From Bimastos eiseni (taxonomy: Eukaryota > Annelida > Clitellata > Crassiclitellata > Lumbricidae), in NCBI GenBank assembly GCA_959347315.1, contig OY365810.1, positions 28,758,924 through 28,822,923 on the forward strand: a stretch of 64,000 nucleotides of DNA, read 5' to 3'. The position numbers and the translations under genes are program-made. The number at the start of each line of letters is the position of its first letter. Position 1 is the stretch's first letter. Positions 32,501 to 42,486 of this stretch are shown one piece after another. The notes beneath the pieces were generated by a model. That model was not told the DNA's origin and ran no database searches. It saw nothing but the letters and a program-made list of their open reading frames with translations.

Positions 32501-35500
32501 GCCTTTCTTCAGTGTCTGTTTGATCTGTTCGGACTCTATAAGAAAGCATTGCAGTTCAGTCTGACAGAAAGAGGGAAAAGAGAAACACTGCTTTAAAATA
32601 ACCTATAACTGATAACTCTTGTTAATGGGCTAAGCACAGAACATAAATTAGTAAACTTGTCAGCAGTAGAAAAAATATCACTGCTATTGCCATCACGGAG
32701 GCTCAGACAACACAATACTGATCAAGCAATTAACTAACCATGTTTTCTGTTCATATATGTGATCAGTATCTGCTGGGCTTTATGCTCTTCTTTGATCAAA
32801 TGTCGTTGCTGGTGCCTCCATCCACCTCCTCATACTTGCAACTCCCTCAGTGAGACCATCTTTTGCTCCAAGTTGAAAACCTATTTCTTACAGTGCACCT
32901 ATGGCTTTTAATCGTTTCATGCATGGCTTCAATGTGCACTTCTGAACTTTTGAACAAATTAAAGTTGTATTGTATTGCAACAGAATCAGTACATTCCAAA
33001 GCAAGGTGGCCTACTATTATCATCTTGAACATGAAGACAACCATGCAAAATGTCTTCAGAATTGATTGAATGAAGCCTGGGTCAAAGCAAGCTGCAATGA
33101 TATCAAATTTCACAAAAAAGTGCAGTAAGCCAACAAAACTGAATCACAGAAGAATTAAAGCAAAGCCCAAATTATGAAGAACAAGTAACGCATATGAAAA
33201 TTCCAGAGCACCTGGAAAACCAGTAAATTTATTATTGAAGTTCATTGAAATAACTGACACATACAAAGACACACATCCAAAAAAACGAACTATTACAAAC
33301 CGTAATTAGACAGCTGTCGACGAGCTGCTTCCCCGCTCTCTCTTCTGCCTGCATCCTTGCTGCTGATGCTGTTCTCTTTGTTGTCTTCACCATCATCATC
33401 GTGTCCTCCAGACCGCAAATGTAATGCAGACTCAAGTGACGCATCCTCCCAAGAACAGCGGCCAGATACTCCACTCAAATTTGAGCCGTCGTTTGCGATA
33501 CCCTGATCGACTTGTTCCTGTGTAACACATAAACTCAGCACATAAAGCCAAAAGACTATTTGATTTTTGTAATCTAATACTGTAGCTCCATCAATACTAT
33601 ATAGAATTCATTCAATACTGTATTGAAAGTAAATTGGTAAATTGTATAATCAAACACTGAAAATGAAGTCTGCCATAAATCATGGCTGTTCAATGCGACA
33701 TTATGTAGTTCATCAGATATTTGACCTGCACAGCACAATTTCAAACTGACCCAATCAGCGAACGATAACCTGGTTGAATTTGATTATATCTAGGCAGCAA
33801 TCACCTCAGACTAGGTTGAAGCCTCAGATTCATTAAAATGCAATGCTTATTTGAGCACCAAAGAATTTTCTTGAGCTAGACTGAGAAGCAGCCATGGCAT
33901 AAAGTGTAAATAGCTTTATTTTTCTTTGCACAGTCAACAGATCAGGGATTCAAGATGGTGGTAAGTCCTCTCACTTGCTGCTTGATCTTCATATCAACAC
34001 TGCAATTATGCTACAATGATGTTAGGGGATGCAGATGGAGAAGAAATTTTAACAACATCTTTCAACCCTGTATGAACTTGGAACCCTGATCCGCTGACAG
34101 TCCAGCATGATGACCAATAGACCAGTGGTTCCCAACATTCTATTTTGTTGCACCCCCAAAAAAATTATTTGTGTGCATACTCCCAACAGAAAAAACTTCT
34201 CATATGAAGAGGCTGTGATGTTATTTTTGTGACAAACAAAGGATAGATAAACATAGAATAAAATAATAGCAATAAAATTACTTAACAATATTAGTATACT
34301 ACAGTACTACTGTTATAGTATAACCATAATATGCATAAATATGGCATTTCAAACCTGCGATTACTAACTGTTTCTGCAAAAGATATTTATTTAAAAAATA
34401 TTCCTGTGTACCATATGGGAACAGCTGGAACAGCTTAGGGGTACAAGTACCAAAAGTTGAAATTCACCGCACTAGACAACTGCACTCTCCAAAAACCAGC
34501 ACGTAAAACCATATTTTCAAATATAAGGACACAGATTATATCAATTCTGAGGGTATCAAAATTCTTTTTGTACACCTGCACCAATTGATTTTCCCTCTTA
34601 ATGAGCACATTTTACCTGTAACTGTGGATCAATTTCAAAAATGGTTTCTCCTCTTCTCATATCAGTTATCAGCCACATCCCACCAGCACTGTGCAATAAA
34701 TACAAATTGTGATGTCAATAACCAAGGAAATTATCTGCACAAGAAATAAAATTAACTATTTTCATAACATTGGTCTTCAGTTAACCAGCTCACAAACAGG
34801 TTAATTAGGGCTTAGTTAGGTCTTAATTAACCTGATTTGAGCACTTTTCAAAGGAAACTCCTACACAGCAAACTGCACCTGATCTAATAACTTCTGCAGT
34901 GCATCATGCATCAAAGACTAATAGTCAAGCCACAAGGGGCAGATTGGTCACAGAGACGTAACCTAGAGCAAGAAAACATAAACAGGCCTGAACCTAAACT
35001 ACATTAAAGGTTCAAATCACTGTTTACACCTGTACAAGTCACTAGCAGTCAAGCACACAAGAAGCAATACTGGTGCCTGGTGCAGGGCAGCAATACACCA
35101 GGTACAGACTCTGTTCATTATTGAAATGCTGTGGGCCAACTGACCCAGGAATAGTCTTGATGAGGTCCAAAAGTCCCGGACCATTCCAGTGTTGAGCAGC
35201 TTTTAGTTCCTCTGCACAAACTCCTACAACCTACAAAGTCACAATCATCTTCACTCACAAGGCAAGGAAGTCAACACATGAGTTCAGTAAACAATAAAAC
35301 ATCGTCATCGTAATAGGGTTAATCACTAGTTACACAATTTGTTACACTGAGACCCAAGGTCGATAATAATGTACTCACTAAACCATGTACAGCTGTGCAT
35401 AAGTTTAAGGTTAGGCTGGCATGCATATCGTTGCGATTTAAAGCGAAATATGTTCTTACATTAACAATAAAACTAGTTTCATAGGATTCAGCTAAGAACC

Positions 35501-38500
35501 TCATTTTAGGGGTCATCTCATAAAAACTGCAGAACTCCCTGATCTGTATGCAGTTAAGAAAATTCAGGTATGAGCCTACCTGTACAAAGTTGACAGTGCC
35601 AAAAGAAGTAGGAATCGGCTGCAGCTGCGGGTCATCGGTCATCATCATGTGCTGAATCCGCGACTCACTTCCATCAAGGGGTGCATACCAAGGGATGTGG
35701 TCCCCAGCACATAAAGTGTTCTCTGCATGGTGAAACATGTTGTCATAAATATCACAGCTATAGCGGCCACAACATGCATCCCATAATGACACATATGTAT
35801 GCATAAACTTTTAATTCCCTATGCAAGTAAAGTTCAAAGCTCAGGTGTCCATGACAGCCATCGCTCTAAACGTAACTTTGATTGTAATGCCATTAAAACT
35901 GCCTGACCAGTCTCTTTAGTAGTTCTTATTTTGCAGTGTCACCATACCCTACACTGAAGTCACTATGTTGATCACCAACAGTTCAGGAAAGACGTCAATC
36001 ACATATACATCATCACATTTTTTCATCCAGTGATGTATGCAAGACTTCAAACTTCAAGACCAAGACGAGACCAAGACAGTGAGGTGCCGAGACCGAGACA
36101 GTGAGGTACCAAGACCGAGACCGAAACACTTGGCTCAAGACAGTACGAGACAGTAAAAGACAAGTGATCTTATATAAAGTGCTGTGAAATACTAAAGCAT
36201 CAGTTTTTGGGAATAATGTTCCTGTGCAATTTCAATTTGAAACTTATAATGTATGTCGTATCAATTCCTGAGAACAGTTTTTATATTTCCGCGTTTTATC
36301 TTTTTCGATATCTTTTCGTCGGCATATCTTCTGAATAACATAAAGAAAGCCTTTTTAGACACGTCTAAAATCTTATAGACGATTATAAACAAGTAAATTC
36401 GATACCTAATACCAAACGAAATGAAAAAGTTGCACATATCCTTATATTCACCCTGAGAAACTCAAAGTTGTTCCGATCGTTTCGGCTATGGTGGTTTTGC
36501 ATCAATAACTAACGGCACGGCATAGTTATTGTTTGTTAATAACTTCAAATTGCGTAAAAGGAAACTTCACGATTTCAGCTTCTCTCTCAGACATTTTTCC
36601 ACTTTAAGATAATTGAACAGATTTCAGTATCATGTGACTCGCGCATTAACCAGAATTACCATTTCTCATAGATTGCGGTTTCAGTTTCTAGCGCAAGATT
36701 TTAAGACAGTTGACACAAAACTCATCGAGACTGCTTGTTCCTGACAGAACAAGGCTTTCACCTCAAGACAGTTTCTAAAAATTCGAGACACTAACCTCGA
36801 GACCGAGACTGAGACACTAAAAAACTGCCTCGAGATGTCTCGAGACTGAGACACTGTCTCGAGACCATACATCACTGCATTCATCAGGTGTCAAGGAAGA
36901 TCTCAGAAGAACCCAACTAGGTCCTGATATGCAGTTGCCTGATATAGCATAGGTTTAAAAGGTAGTGTCATTAATTACATTAATTTCTTAACCACAAGCT
37001 GTCATGACATCTATTCATACAAGACAGCATTTGTCTCTTGTCTTCTTGGCAGCTGATCCACAGCTTTGTAATTCATAACCAGTTCTGTGCTTTCTGTTAG
37101 CTCTTTAATCTCATAGACGTTTGAACTTAGACTATCAGCTTGAACTTGCCTGCGGACCACAGCTTGATCTCTGACTTCCCTGTCACACACCTGACTTCTG
37201 ATTCTCAACCATCGTCTGATGTCTTGTGAATCGTGGTGACATTGCTGCAGCATTCATCACACAAGATTAAACTAGTATTTGTATTATCGCTTAATTTATT
37301 ATTATTAAAATAATTACTATTATTACAACAGTTTTATACAGCGCCCCTTCAAGGCCATTTACTCAGAAGTGCTCCCAGCCCAGTCTCAGTCAAATAGCTT
37401 CAATAACTGGTGTCATGATAAGATACAAACTTACATACACTGGTGCACACAATGAACTCGATTTTATTCTAAAATCACTCAGATCAAAATACCTGACTGG
37501 AAAACATATCGGGCAAGGGCCTGGAGAAGACCAGCAGGCCATGTGGGTGGGGCTGTTTCCCCTTCCTCACACTTCAGTCGAAATGTCAGCTCAAATCCAA
37601 AGCCACTTGGACCATCAGGTCCTGTACACCTGCAAGTGGACAAACATGAACCATATACATTTCTACAGGTTAAGTGCACAACCAGTATGTAAAACTTTAT
37701 GTAAATTCACACAACATAAGTATATAAACAAAATTATACACATAAGCTTCAAATAAAACCTGTCCTTCTGTATGTTTGAGTGTGTGTTTGAGTATGCGTG
37801 AATAATGTAATGTAACAAAAGACCTGTTTAGCTCTTTTCAAGCACCTCCCAAAAGCACAGCTTGCATGGCTATCCAAAGCATCAAAACAAGTCAACTGTA
37901 ATAAGTTCCCAGATAATGTGTGTTCAGTCAAATCATTTGAAATAGAATGTACACTGTGTCCGGATGAAAAGTAGTACCCAACAAAAAGTGTCACAACTCG
38001 TTCAAAACTGTAAGTATTTGCCTGAAATTTTAAACTCAACAACAATGACCATATTTACACGAGATCCCAAAGCCGTTTGGAAATATTCGTGAAATTGTCT
38101 AATTTATGAGCGATTGCAATGGAACACTGAAAAATTAAAGTTTCCAACATAGGCCCTTACTTAAGCCGACGCTGTGACGTCGTCATCGATAATATACGTC
38201 ACTTGGTTTGGTGTGAGCAATAAAAAAATGGCGTTTACAGAAGAAGAAAAAATTTTAATTAAAGTACTCAGGCAAGAACATGGTTATGGAGCGAAAAGGT
38301 TTCTGAAGGAATTTTCGAATAAAGGCTGGTGTCTTTCGTCTGTGATTAAGTTATTGAAGAAGATCGATGAAACGGGCACAGTGGAGCGAAAACCTGGCAG
38401 TGGCCAAAAACGCACGACACGCACTGTTGAAAACGTTGAGTTGGTTGAAAGGCTGGCATTAAGCCAAGAAAATGCACCAGGAACCCATAGAACAGTGCGT

Positions 38501-41500
38501 CAGATTTCGAGGGATATTGGGATTCCGAAGACCGCGGTTCACGAAATAATTTCCAAGGACTTGAAACTGGCTTGTTTTAGGAAGAGGCAAGCACAAGAGC
38601 TAACAAGAGCAAAGAAACTGACACGTCTTGTACGCGCGAAGCAGCTGCTAAAGAAATACCCCGAACACACAGTTTCATTCATATGGTTTACGGACGAAAA
38701 AGTTTTTACCTTCGCTCCTCCTGTCAACCTCCAGAGCGATCGCGTTTATGCGGCGGATGGAACGCAAAAGAAAAATATGCCAGCTGAACGTCTCCTCAAA
38801 ACACGTTCACACTTTTCAAAGTCACTAATGGTCTCAGTCGGCGTGTCAACCCTAGGGTGCACTGATTTGATCTTCGTTGAGCCGGGTGTGAAGGTGAATG
38901 GTGCGTACTATCGCGATGTGTTGCTCAGCATATGCTTCCTGCCATCAAGCACGTGTCTGGCGGCTACTTCACATTCCAACAAGACAGTGCCCCTGCGCAC
39001 CGAGCACGTGAGACCATTGCTTTACTGTACCGGGAGACACCCGACTTCATATCATCGCAGCTGTGGCCACCCAACAGTCCAGACCTCAATCCAGTTGACT
39101 ATCAAATCTGGTGTACTGGAGGAGCGCGTTTATCGTTCCCGTATTCATGACATCGATCACCTGACGGCACGTCTGGTTGAGGAGTGGCAGCTCCTTGACC
39201 ACGTTATCATCGACCGAGCCATAAAACAGTGGCGTCCACGTCTACGGTCGTGTGTCCGTGAACGAGGAGGACATTTTGAACACCAGCTGTAGCTGAACTT
39301 CACTTCTTATGTAAGGGCCTATGTTGGAAACTTTAATTTTTTAGTGTTCCATCGCAATCGCTCATAAATTTGACAACTTGACGAATATTTCCAAACGGCT
39401 TTGGGATCTCGTGTAAATATGGTCACTGTTGTTGAGTTTAAAATTTCAGGCAAATACTTACAGTTTTGAACGAGTTGTGAAACTTTTTGTTGGGTGGGTA
39501 CTACTTTTCATCCGGACACAGTGTATATTAAAACGAGTACTAATGTTAAAAAAGTAGGATGGTCTGATTTCAGGAGAACAACCAATGAGCTTGCATAGAA
39601 GTGAGAACCTTCAAATCTTTGCAGGCAGCAGCAGAAGAGTGTAGTGATTGTTGATCAGACTGACCCATAAAGCTCTCTTATGTATTCAGTGTCGGCTAGC
39701 ATCGATAGTCCAAATAAGACCACCTTCTATCAAATCTATTAATTCAAAGGAAGCCAGTGCAGCCTCTCTTGCATATGTTTTGGCAATTGGCCATCCCTCT
39801 GTCAGCACAGCTGAGAACAGACTGAAGCTGATGTATGATGAACATCAGCAGTCCGGCTAAATTGGGAGTGGGTATGTGCATGTGTATGTGTGTGCTGGAA
39901 ATGCTACAACAAACTGAAAGACCTAATTGGTTTGCTGACTTTGTTACGTGCTAGAACAAGGAAAATGACCAGCATAATACGCATGTGTTCCTACTCACTC
40001 ATGAACTCTGCCGTCACCGTGGAGATTGGTCAGTCCAAAGCTGACGTAGTGCCAGTGCGGTGGAATTCCTCGTTTAAGGTTACCGTTGTTTTTGTACATA
40101 CTGATGTAGTCCAGCGGATCGGGTCCACCTAACCTGAAATTCATACCAACCAAGATCATGAGATAAATGGCCGTGAAATATTTTAGTACATTCTGAAACC
40201 AGCCAATACAGATGCAATCACTATGGTCATACAGACAGTGTTGTATGGTCTCGAGACAGTTTTTTAGTGTCTCGGAAGCCTGCTGTCTCGGTCTCGAGGT
40301 AGTGTCTCAAATTTTTAGAAACTGTCTTGAAGTGAAAGTCTTGTTCTGTCTTGAACAAGACTCTGCGATAAGTTTCGCGTTAGCTGTCTTAAAATTTTGC
40401 GTTAGAAACTGAAACTGGAATTTACGAGAAACGGTAATTCTGGTTAACGCACGAGTCACATGATATTGAAATCAATTAAATTGTCTTAAAGTGGAAAAAT
40501 GTCTGAGAGAGAACCTGAAATTGTGAAGTTTGCGTTTACACAGTTTGAAGTTAGGCCTATTGGCAAACAATAGCTATTGGCTATTGGTTTGTCATTGATA
40601 TAAAACCACCATAACCGGAACAACTTTGAGTTTCTCAGGGTGAGTAAGGATATGCACAAATTTATAATTTTGTTTGGTATTTGGTATTGAATTTGCTTGT
40701 TTAAAATTGTCTAGAAGATTTCAGACGTGCTTTCTTTATACTATTCAGAAGATAGGCCGAAGAAGAAATATGGGTAACCTTATCGCCCAGCGGCAATATA
40801 AAAACTGTTCTTGGGAATTGGTACAATATACATTATAATTAAGCTTCAAATTGAAATTACAAATAAACCTTATTCCCAAAAACTGATACATTAGTATTTT
40901 ATATAGGATCACTTGTCTTTTACTGTCTCAAACTGTCTTGAACCTAGTGTCTCTGTCTCGGTACCTCACTGTCTCGGTCTCGGCATCTCACTGTCTCGGA
41001 CTCGTCTTGGTCTTGAAGTTTAAGGTCTTGTATACAACACTGCATACAGACCCATTGATGCCAAGTTGTAAGCAGAGAAAATTCCATCAATTGCGTGTTA
41101 ACAGACAGCAGATAACAGGGTCGTGCTGAAATTCAGAGTACATAATTTAGATTAAGTCTTGCTGTGGCTAGAAAGTTCAATGAAAATACGCTGTCTCGCG
41201 TGATGCAACTAGAACAGTAGTTTGCTACCACATAGTTGTGAATACGGACAAAAGTGATACTGATTTGACTCTAGACAATTTGTGTTCCTAACTACAGTAA
41301 TATCTATTATTTCCAAACATTGCCTTAAAGAACGTAGTGCACAAGTGGACTGGTTAGCATATCAGTGTACAGCAGATAAGCTTCTGCCCATGTAAGCTAG
41401 GCTGGCTATAACTAGGCAAAGGAACAAAAATATGACTTACAGCTACTGTTAAGTGTGCTGCCTGTAAGATGTGTCTGGAGTGGATACAGTACATAGTAGT

Positions 41501-42486
41501 ATGATAGTACATTTATGAAAAATGTAGATGACATTGTCTATGTTTCCATCAATGAAAGTATATGACATTGCCTTTGTTTCCACCAAAGGCCAGTGCATAA
41601 CACTGCATACAGAAAGTAATCTTAGATACGTTAATGTGTGTGTTGTGTGCCAAACAGGTAGCAATTGGAGTTGGTGCCGCCATGTGCTGTGGATTTCACA
41701 TAAATGGGTCTCAATGTAAATTGAACTCCCTGTACATTTATATATTCAGATTGTTTTATTTGAAATCAATATCAACCACTAAATCAGTCTTGTTAAAAAA
41801 TAAATAGATTTATGCCAGTTTCCCCAACTCATTTACATTCAGGAAATTTACCTGACTGCCTGAGGATGATTTTTCAATCAGTCACTACTGTTCCTGTTTA
41901 AAGAGTTTCAATTATTGGGTTAACCATTCTACAAGTATATGTAATGTATTACTTTAATTCATGCAAACTGCTTGAAAAGTTTGCCCATAACTCATGTGAA
42001 ACCATTGTAATCTATATTTCCCAAAATATCACGCTGTGCATTGAAGGTGTTCCACACGACAAAACTTTAATACTTGCTCTTGCGTGAATAAGCTGGTGTC
42101 CTGGGTCTGGCTTTCAAGTGGTGCTTTAGAAGTTTGGAGTATACGATTACAAACATCTTACTTACTTACTTAAAGTGCATAATTAGAAACACGGTCTACA
42201 ATAAATTAAACCTAATGAAAAAGAATCAGAATTTGACAATAAACACAACCTATTAAAACAGTTAACACAGCAAACAACGTTTACTATTGTTTACAAACAG
42301 ACAGTCAATCAAGGAGGAAACAGACCAGAATTTGACGACTGCTGTGACTTGGAGCGGGTTCGGCTGATCTGGGTAGATCCTCCGACAGGCCGAATAGATC
42401 GCTTGGAGACCAGGTGCTGTGACAATAGGACTTCCACCTGGATTTCCATTTGAAATCGGTCGAAACGACTCAACACCACTCGCCAT
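29530..42486 (-). CDS. SUFU: Suppressor of fused (SUFU), 11 exons found, last exon unplaced
   Basis: Eleven phase-consistent exons: 42326-42486, 39999-40133, 37493-37629, 35580-35722, 35145-35230, 34616-34688, 33301-33517, 32430-32535, 31533-31676, 30325-30463, 29530-29598. They give 470 residues against about 484 in human SUFU. The N-terminal domain is unmistakable (YPDQPNPLQVTAVVKFWLGG, GPSGFGFELTFRLK, APPTWPAGLLQALARYVFQS), as is the C-terminal domain (KHGRHFTFKS, FAAHGPWLQ). SUFU binds GLI transcription factors through their SYGHL motif and holds them in the cytoplasm. Tyr140 and Asp152 match the GLI-contacting human Tyr147 and Asp159, while the Phe155 position is Leu148. The regulated RKxS phospho-region survives as RKGSFDSS. 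The missing piece is the short C-terminal strand. Start Met at 42486 (MASGVESFRPISNG). Confidence 0.95.
30045..30105 (+). mobile_element. tRNA-like SINE head (second family), copy 1
   Basis: AGTGGGTTGGGAAGCTAGAC resembles a tRNA A box, and TTAGGAGTTCAAATCTC a B box. ATCAAAGCCGAAA follows, also present in the copy at 44597-44705 on the other strand. Within a SUFU intron. Confidence 0.45.
30325..30463 (-). CDS. SUFU: SUFU exon 10
   Basis: Encodes GRLKHGRHFTFKSVLNEAAI then SIATEQNPFAAHGPWLQ. Acceptor TTGATTGTAG, donor GTAAGA, phase 2 in, phase 0 out. Confidence 0.95.
31533..31676 (-). CDS. SUFU: SUFU exon 9 (phospho-region and C-lobe)
   Basis: Encodes HKTAARKGSFDSSTSSEVPS then LVRTQTFEAVHIKLNLETGA. 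RKGSFDSS aligns with the kinase-regulated RKDS.E.DSS stretch of human SUFU. Acceptor TTTCACCGCAG, donor GTAAGT, phase 2 in and out. Confidence 0.9.
32430..32535 (-). CDS. SUFU: SUFU exon 8
   Basis: Encodes ESEQIKQTLKKGLVNTLPVL then PSIKSKQNESQLEANE. The EQI.xTL..GL pattern matches the start of the SUFU C-terminal lobe. Acceptor TTCTTATAG, donor GTTAGT. Confidence 0.85.
33301..33517 (-). CDS. SUFU: SUFU exon 7 (linker)
   Basis: Starts EQVDQGIANDGSNLSGVSGR and continues into an acidic, Ser-rich disordered linker (GGHDDDGEDNKENSISSKDA). This corresponds to the flexible loop between the two SUFU lobes. Acceptor GTTACACAG, donor GTTTGT, exit phase 1. Confidence 0.9.
34123..34474. mobile_element. 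hAT-like MITE, CAGTGGTTCCCAAC terminus (degenerate)
   Basis: Left end CAGTGGTTCCCAAC with TTGCACCCCC nearby is a classic hAT pattern. The right end (AAAAGTTGAAATTCACCGCA) is worn. No clear 8-bp duplication. In the intron between SUFU exons 6 and 7. Confidence 0.45.
34616..34688 (-). CDS. SUFU: SUFU exon 6
   Basis: Encodes AGGMWLITDMRRGETIFEID then PQLQ, the WLITDMRRGETIFEID signature of the end of the N-terminal domain. Acceptor ATTGCACAG, donor GTAAAA. Confidence 0.95.
35145..35230 (-). CDS. SUFU: SUFU exon 5
   Basis: Encodes VVGVCAEELKAAQHWNGPGL then LDLIKTIPG. Acceptor CTTTGTAG, donor GTCAGT, phase 0 in, phase 2 out. Confidence 0.95.
35580..35722 (-). CDS. SUFU: SUFU exon 4
   Basis: Encodes ENTLCAGDHIPWYAPLDGSE then SRIQHMMMTDDPQLQPIPTS. 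Carries the Asp equivalent to human Asp159. Acceptor CACCATGCAG, donor GTAGGC, phase 1 in, phase 0 out. Confidence 0.95.
36028..36877 (+). mobile_element. hAT-like MITE with GAGACC-rich ends, copy 1
   Basis: CAGTGATGTATG at the left, CATACATCACTG at the right. The flanking octamers TTTTCATC and CATTCATC match at six of eight positions, consistent with an 8-bp target duplication. Both subterminal regions are packed with GAGACC/GAGACTGAGAC hexamers. The interior aligns end to end, inverted, with 40236-41042. No transposase. Lies in SUFU intron 3. Confidence 0.85.
37310..37405. repeat. TATAGCGCC-type repeat, copy 4 (5' end only)
   Basis: TTTTATACAGCGCCCCTTCA then TTACTCAGAAGTGCTCCCAG, matching 18358-18480. 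Confidence 0.6.
37493..37629 (-). CDS. SUFU: SUFU exon 3
   Basis: Encodes CTGPDGPSGFGFELTFRLKC and APPTWPAGLLQALARYVFQS. Contains the Tyr equivalent to human Tyr147. The Cys at the exon start replaces the Phe usual in vertebrates. Acceptor CACTTGCAG, donor GTATTT, phase 2 in, phase 1 out. Confidence 0.95.
37952..39523 (+). mobile_element. DD37D mariner-like (maT-type) element, full length
   Basis: 1572 bp flanked by TA dinucleotides. The inverted termini start CACTGTGTCCGGATGAAAAG and run about 213 bases (37952-38165, 39306-39523) with only a few differences, so the insertion is young. Inserted antisense in the intron between SUFU exons 2 and 3. The interior holds one transposase frame with two frame breaks. 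Confidence 0.95.
38228..39292 (+). pseudogene. Mariner DD37D transposase, broken by two frame shifts
   Basis: From MAFTEEEKILIKVLRQEH the frame carries a helix-turn-helix region (SSVIKLLKKIDETGTVERK, then RTVRQISRDIGIPKTAVHEI) and the first catalytic Asp in WFTDEKVFTF. Around 38930 the coding signal jumps to another frame (38932-39110), which holds YFTFQQDSAPAHRARE with the second Asp and WPPNSPDLNPVDYQIW with the third; 37 residues separate them. Near 39115 it returns to the first frame (GVLEERVYRSRIHD onward to FEHQL). Transposases of this type cut and paste at TA. As it stands this copy should not give a full-length enzyme. An upstream Met at 38174 falls just inside the TIR boundary and is less likely. 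Confidence 0.9.
39999..40133 (-). CDS. SUFU: SUFU exon 2
   Basis: Encodes WLGGPDPLDYISMYKNNGNL then PPHWHYVSFGLTNLHGDGRV. The HWHYVSFGL block is a SUFU hallmark. Acceptor GAATTTCAG, donor GTGAGT, phase 2 at both ends. Confidence 0.95.
40236..41042 (-). mobile_element. hAT-like MITE with GAGACC-rich ends, copy 2
   Basis: Inverted relative to copy 1. Termini CAGTGTTGTAT and CAACACTG are flanked by a perfect 8-bp duplication CATACAGA on both sides, the hAT signature. Subterminal GTCTCGGTCTCG repeats mirror copy 1. Lies in SUFU intron 1. Confidence 0.92.
42078..42150. repeat. Short repeat tail, second occurrence
   Basis: GTGAATAAGCTGGTGTCCTG then GGTGCTTTAGAAGTTTGGAG, shared with 26352-26412 and 55140-55215. 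Confidence 0.45.
42326..42486 (-). CDS. SUFU: SUFU exon 1
   Basis: Encodes MASGVESFRPISNGNPGGSP then GLQAIYSACRRIYPDQPNPL. An upstream in-frame Met at 42612 would add 42 residues, but homologous proteins start near MASG and the added stretch is not SUFU-like. Donor GTCTGT, exit phase 2. Confidence 0.9.

Noticed and set aside
36681..36884. Pair of similar 66-67-codon frames (also 40212-40412) as a conserved small protein
   Set aside because: They are the same stretch of the MITE end read in two copies, and the frames run out through the terminal repeats into host DNA.
38174..38227. Longer start for the mariner transposase
   Set aside because: The extra 18 codons begin almost at the TIR boundary, and the helix-turn-helix domain starts naturally at the Met at 38228.
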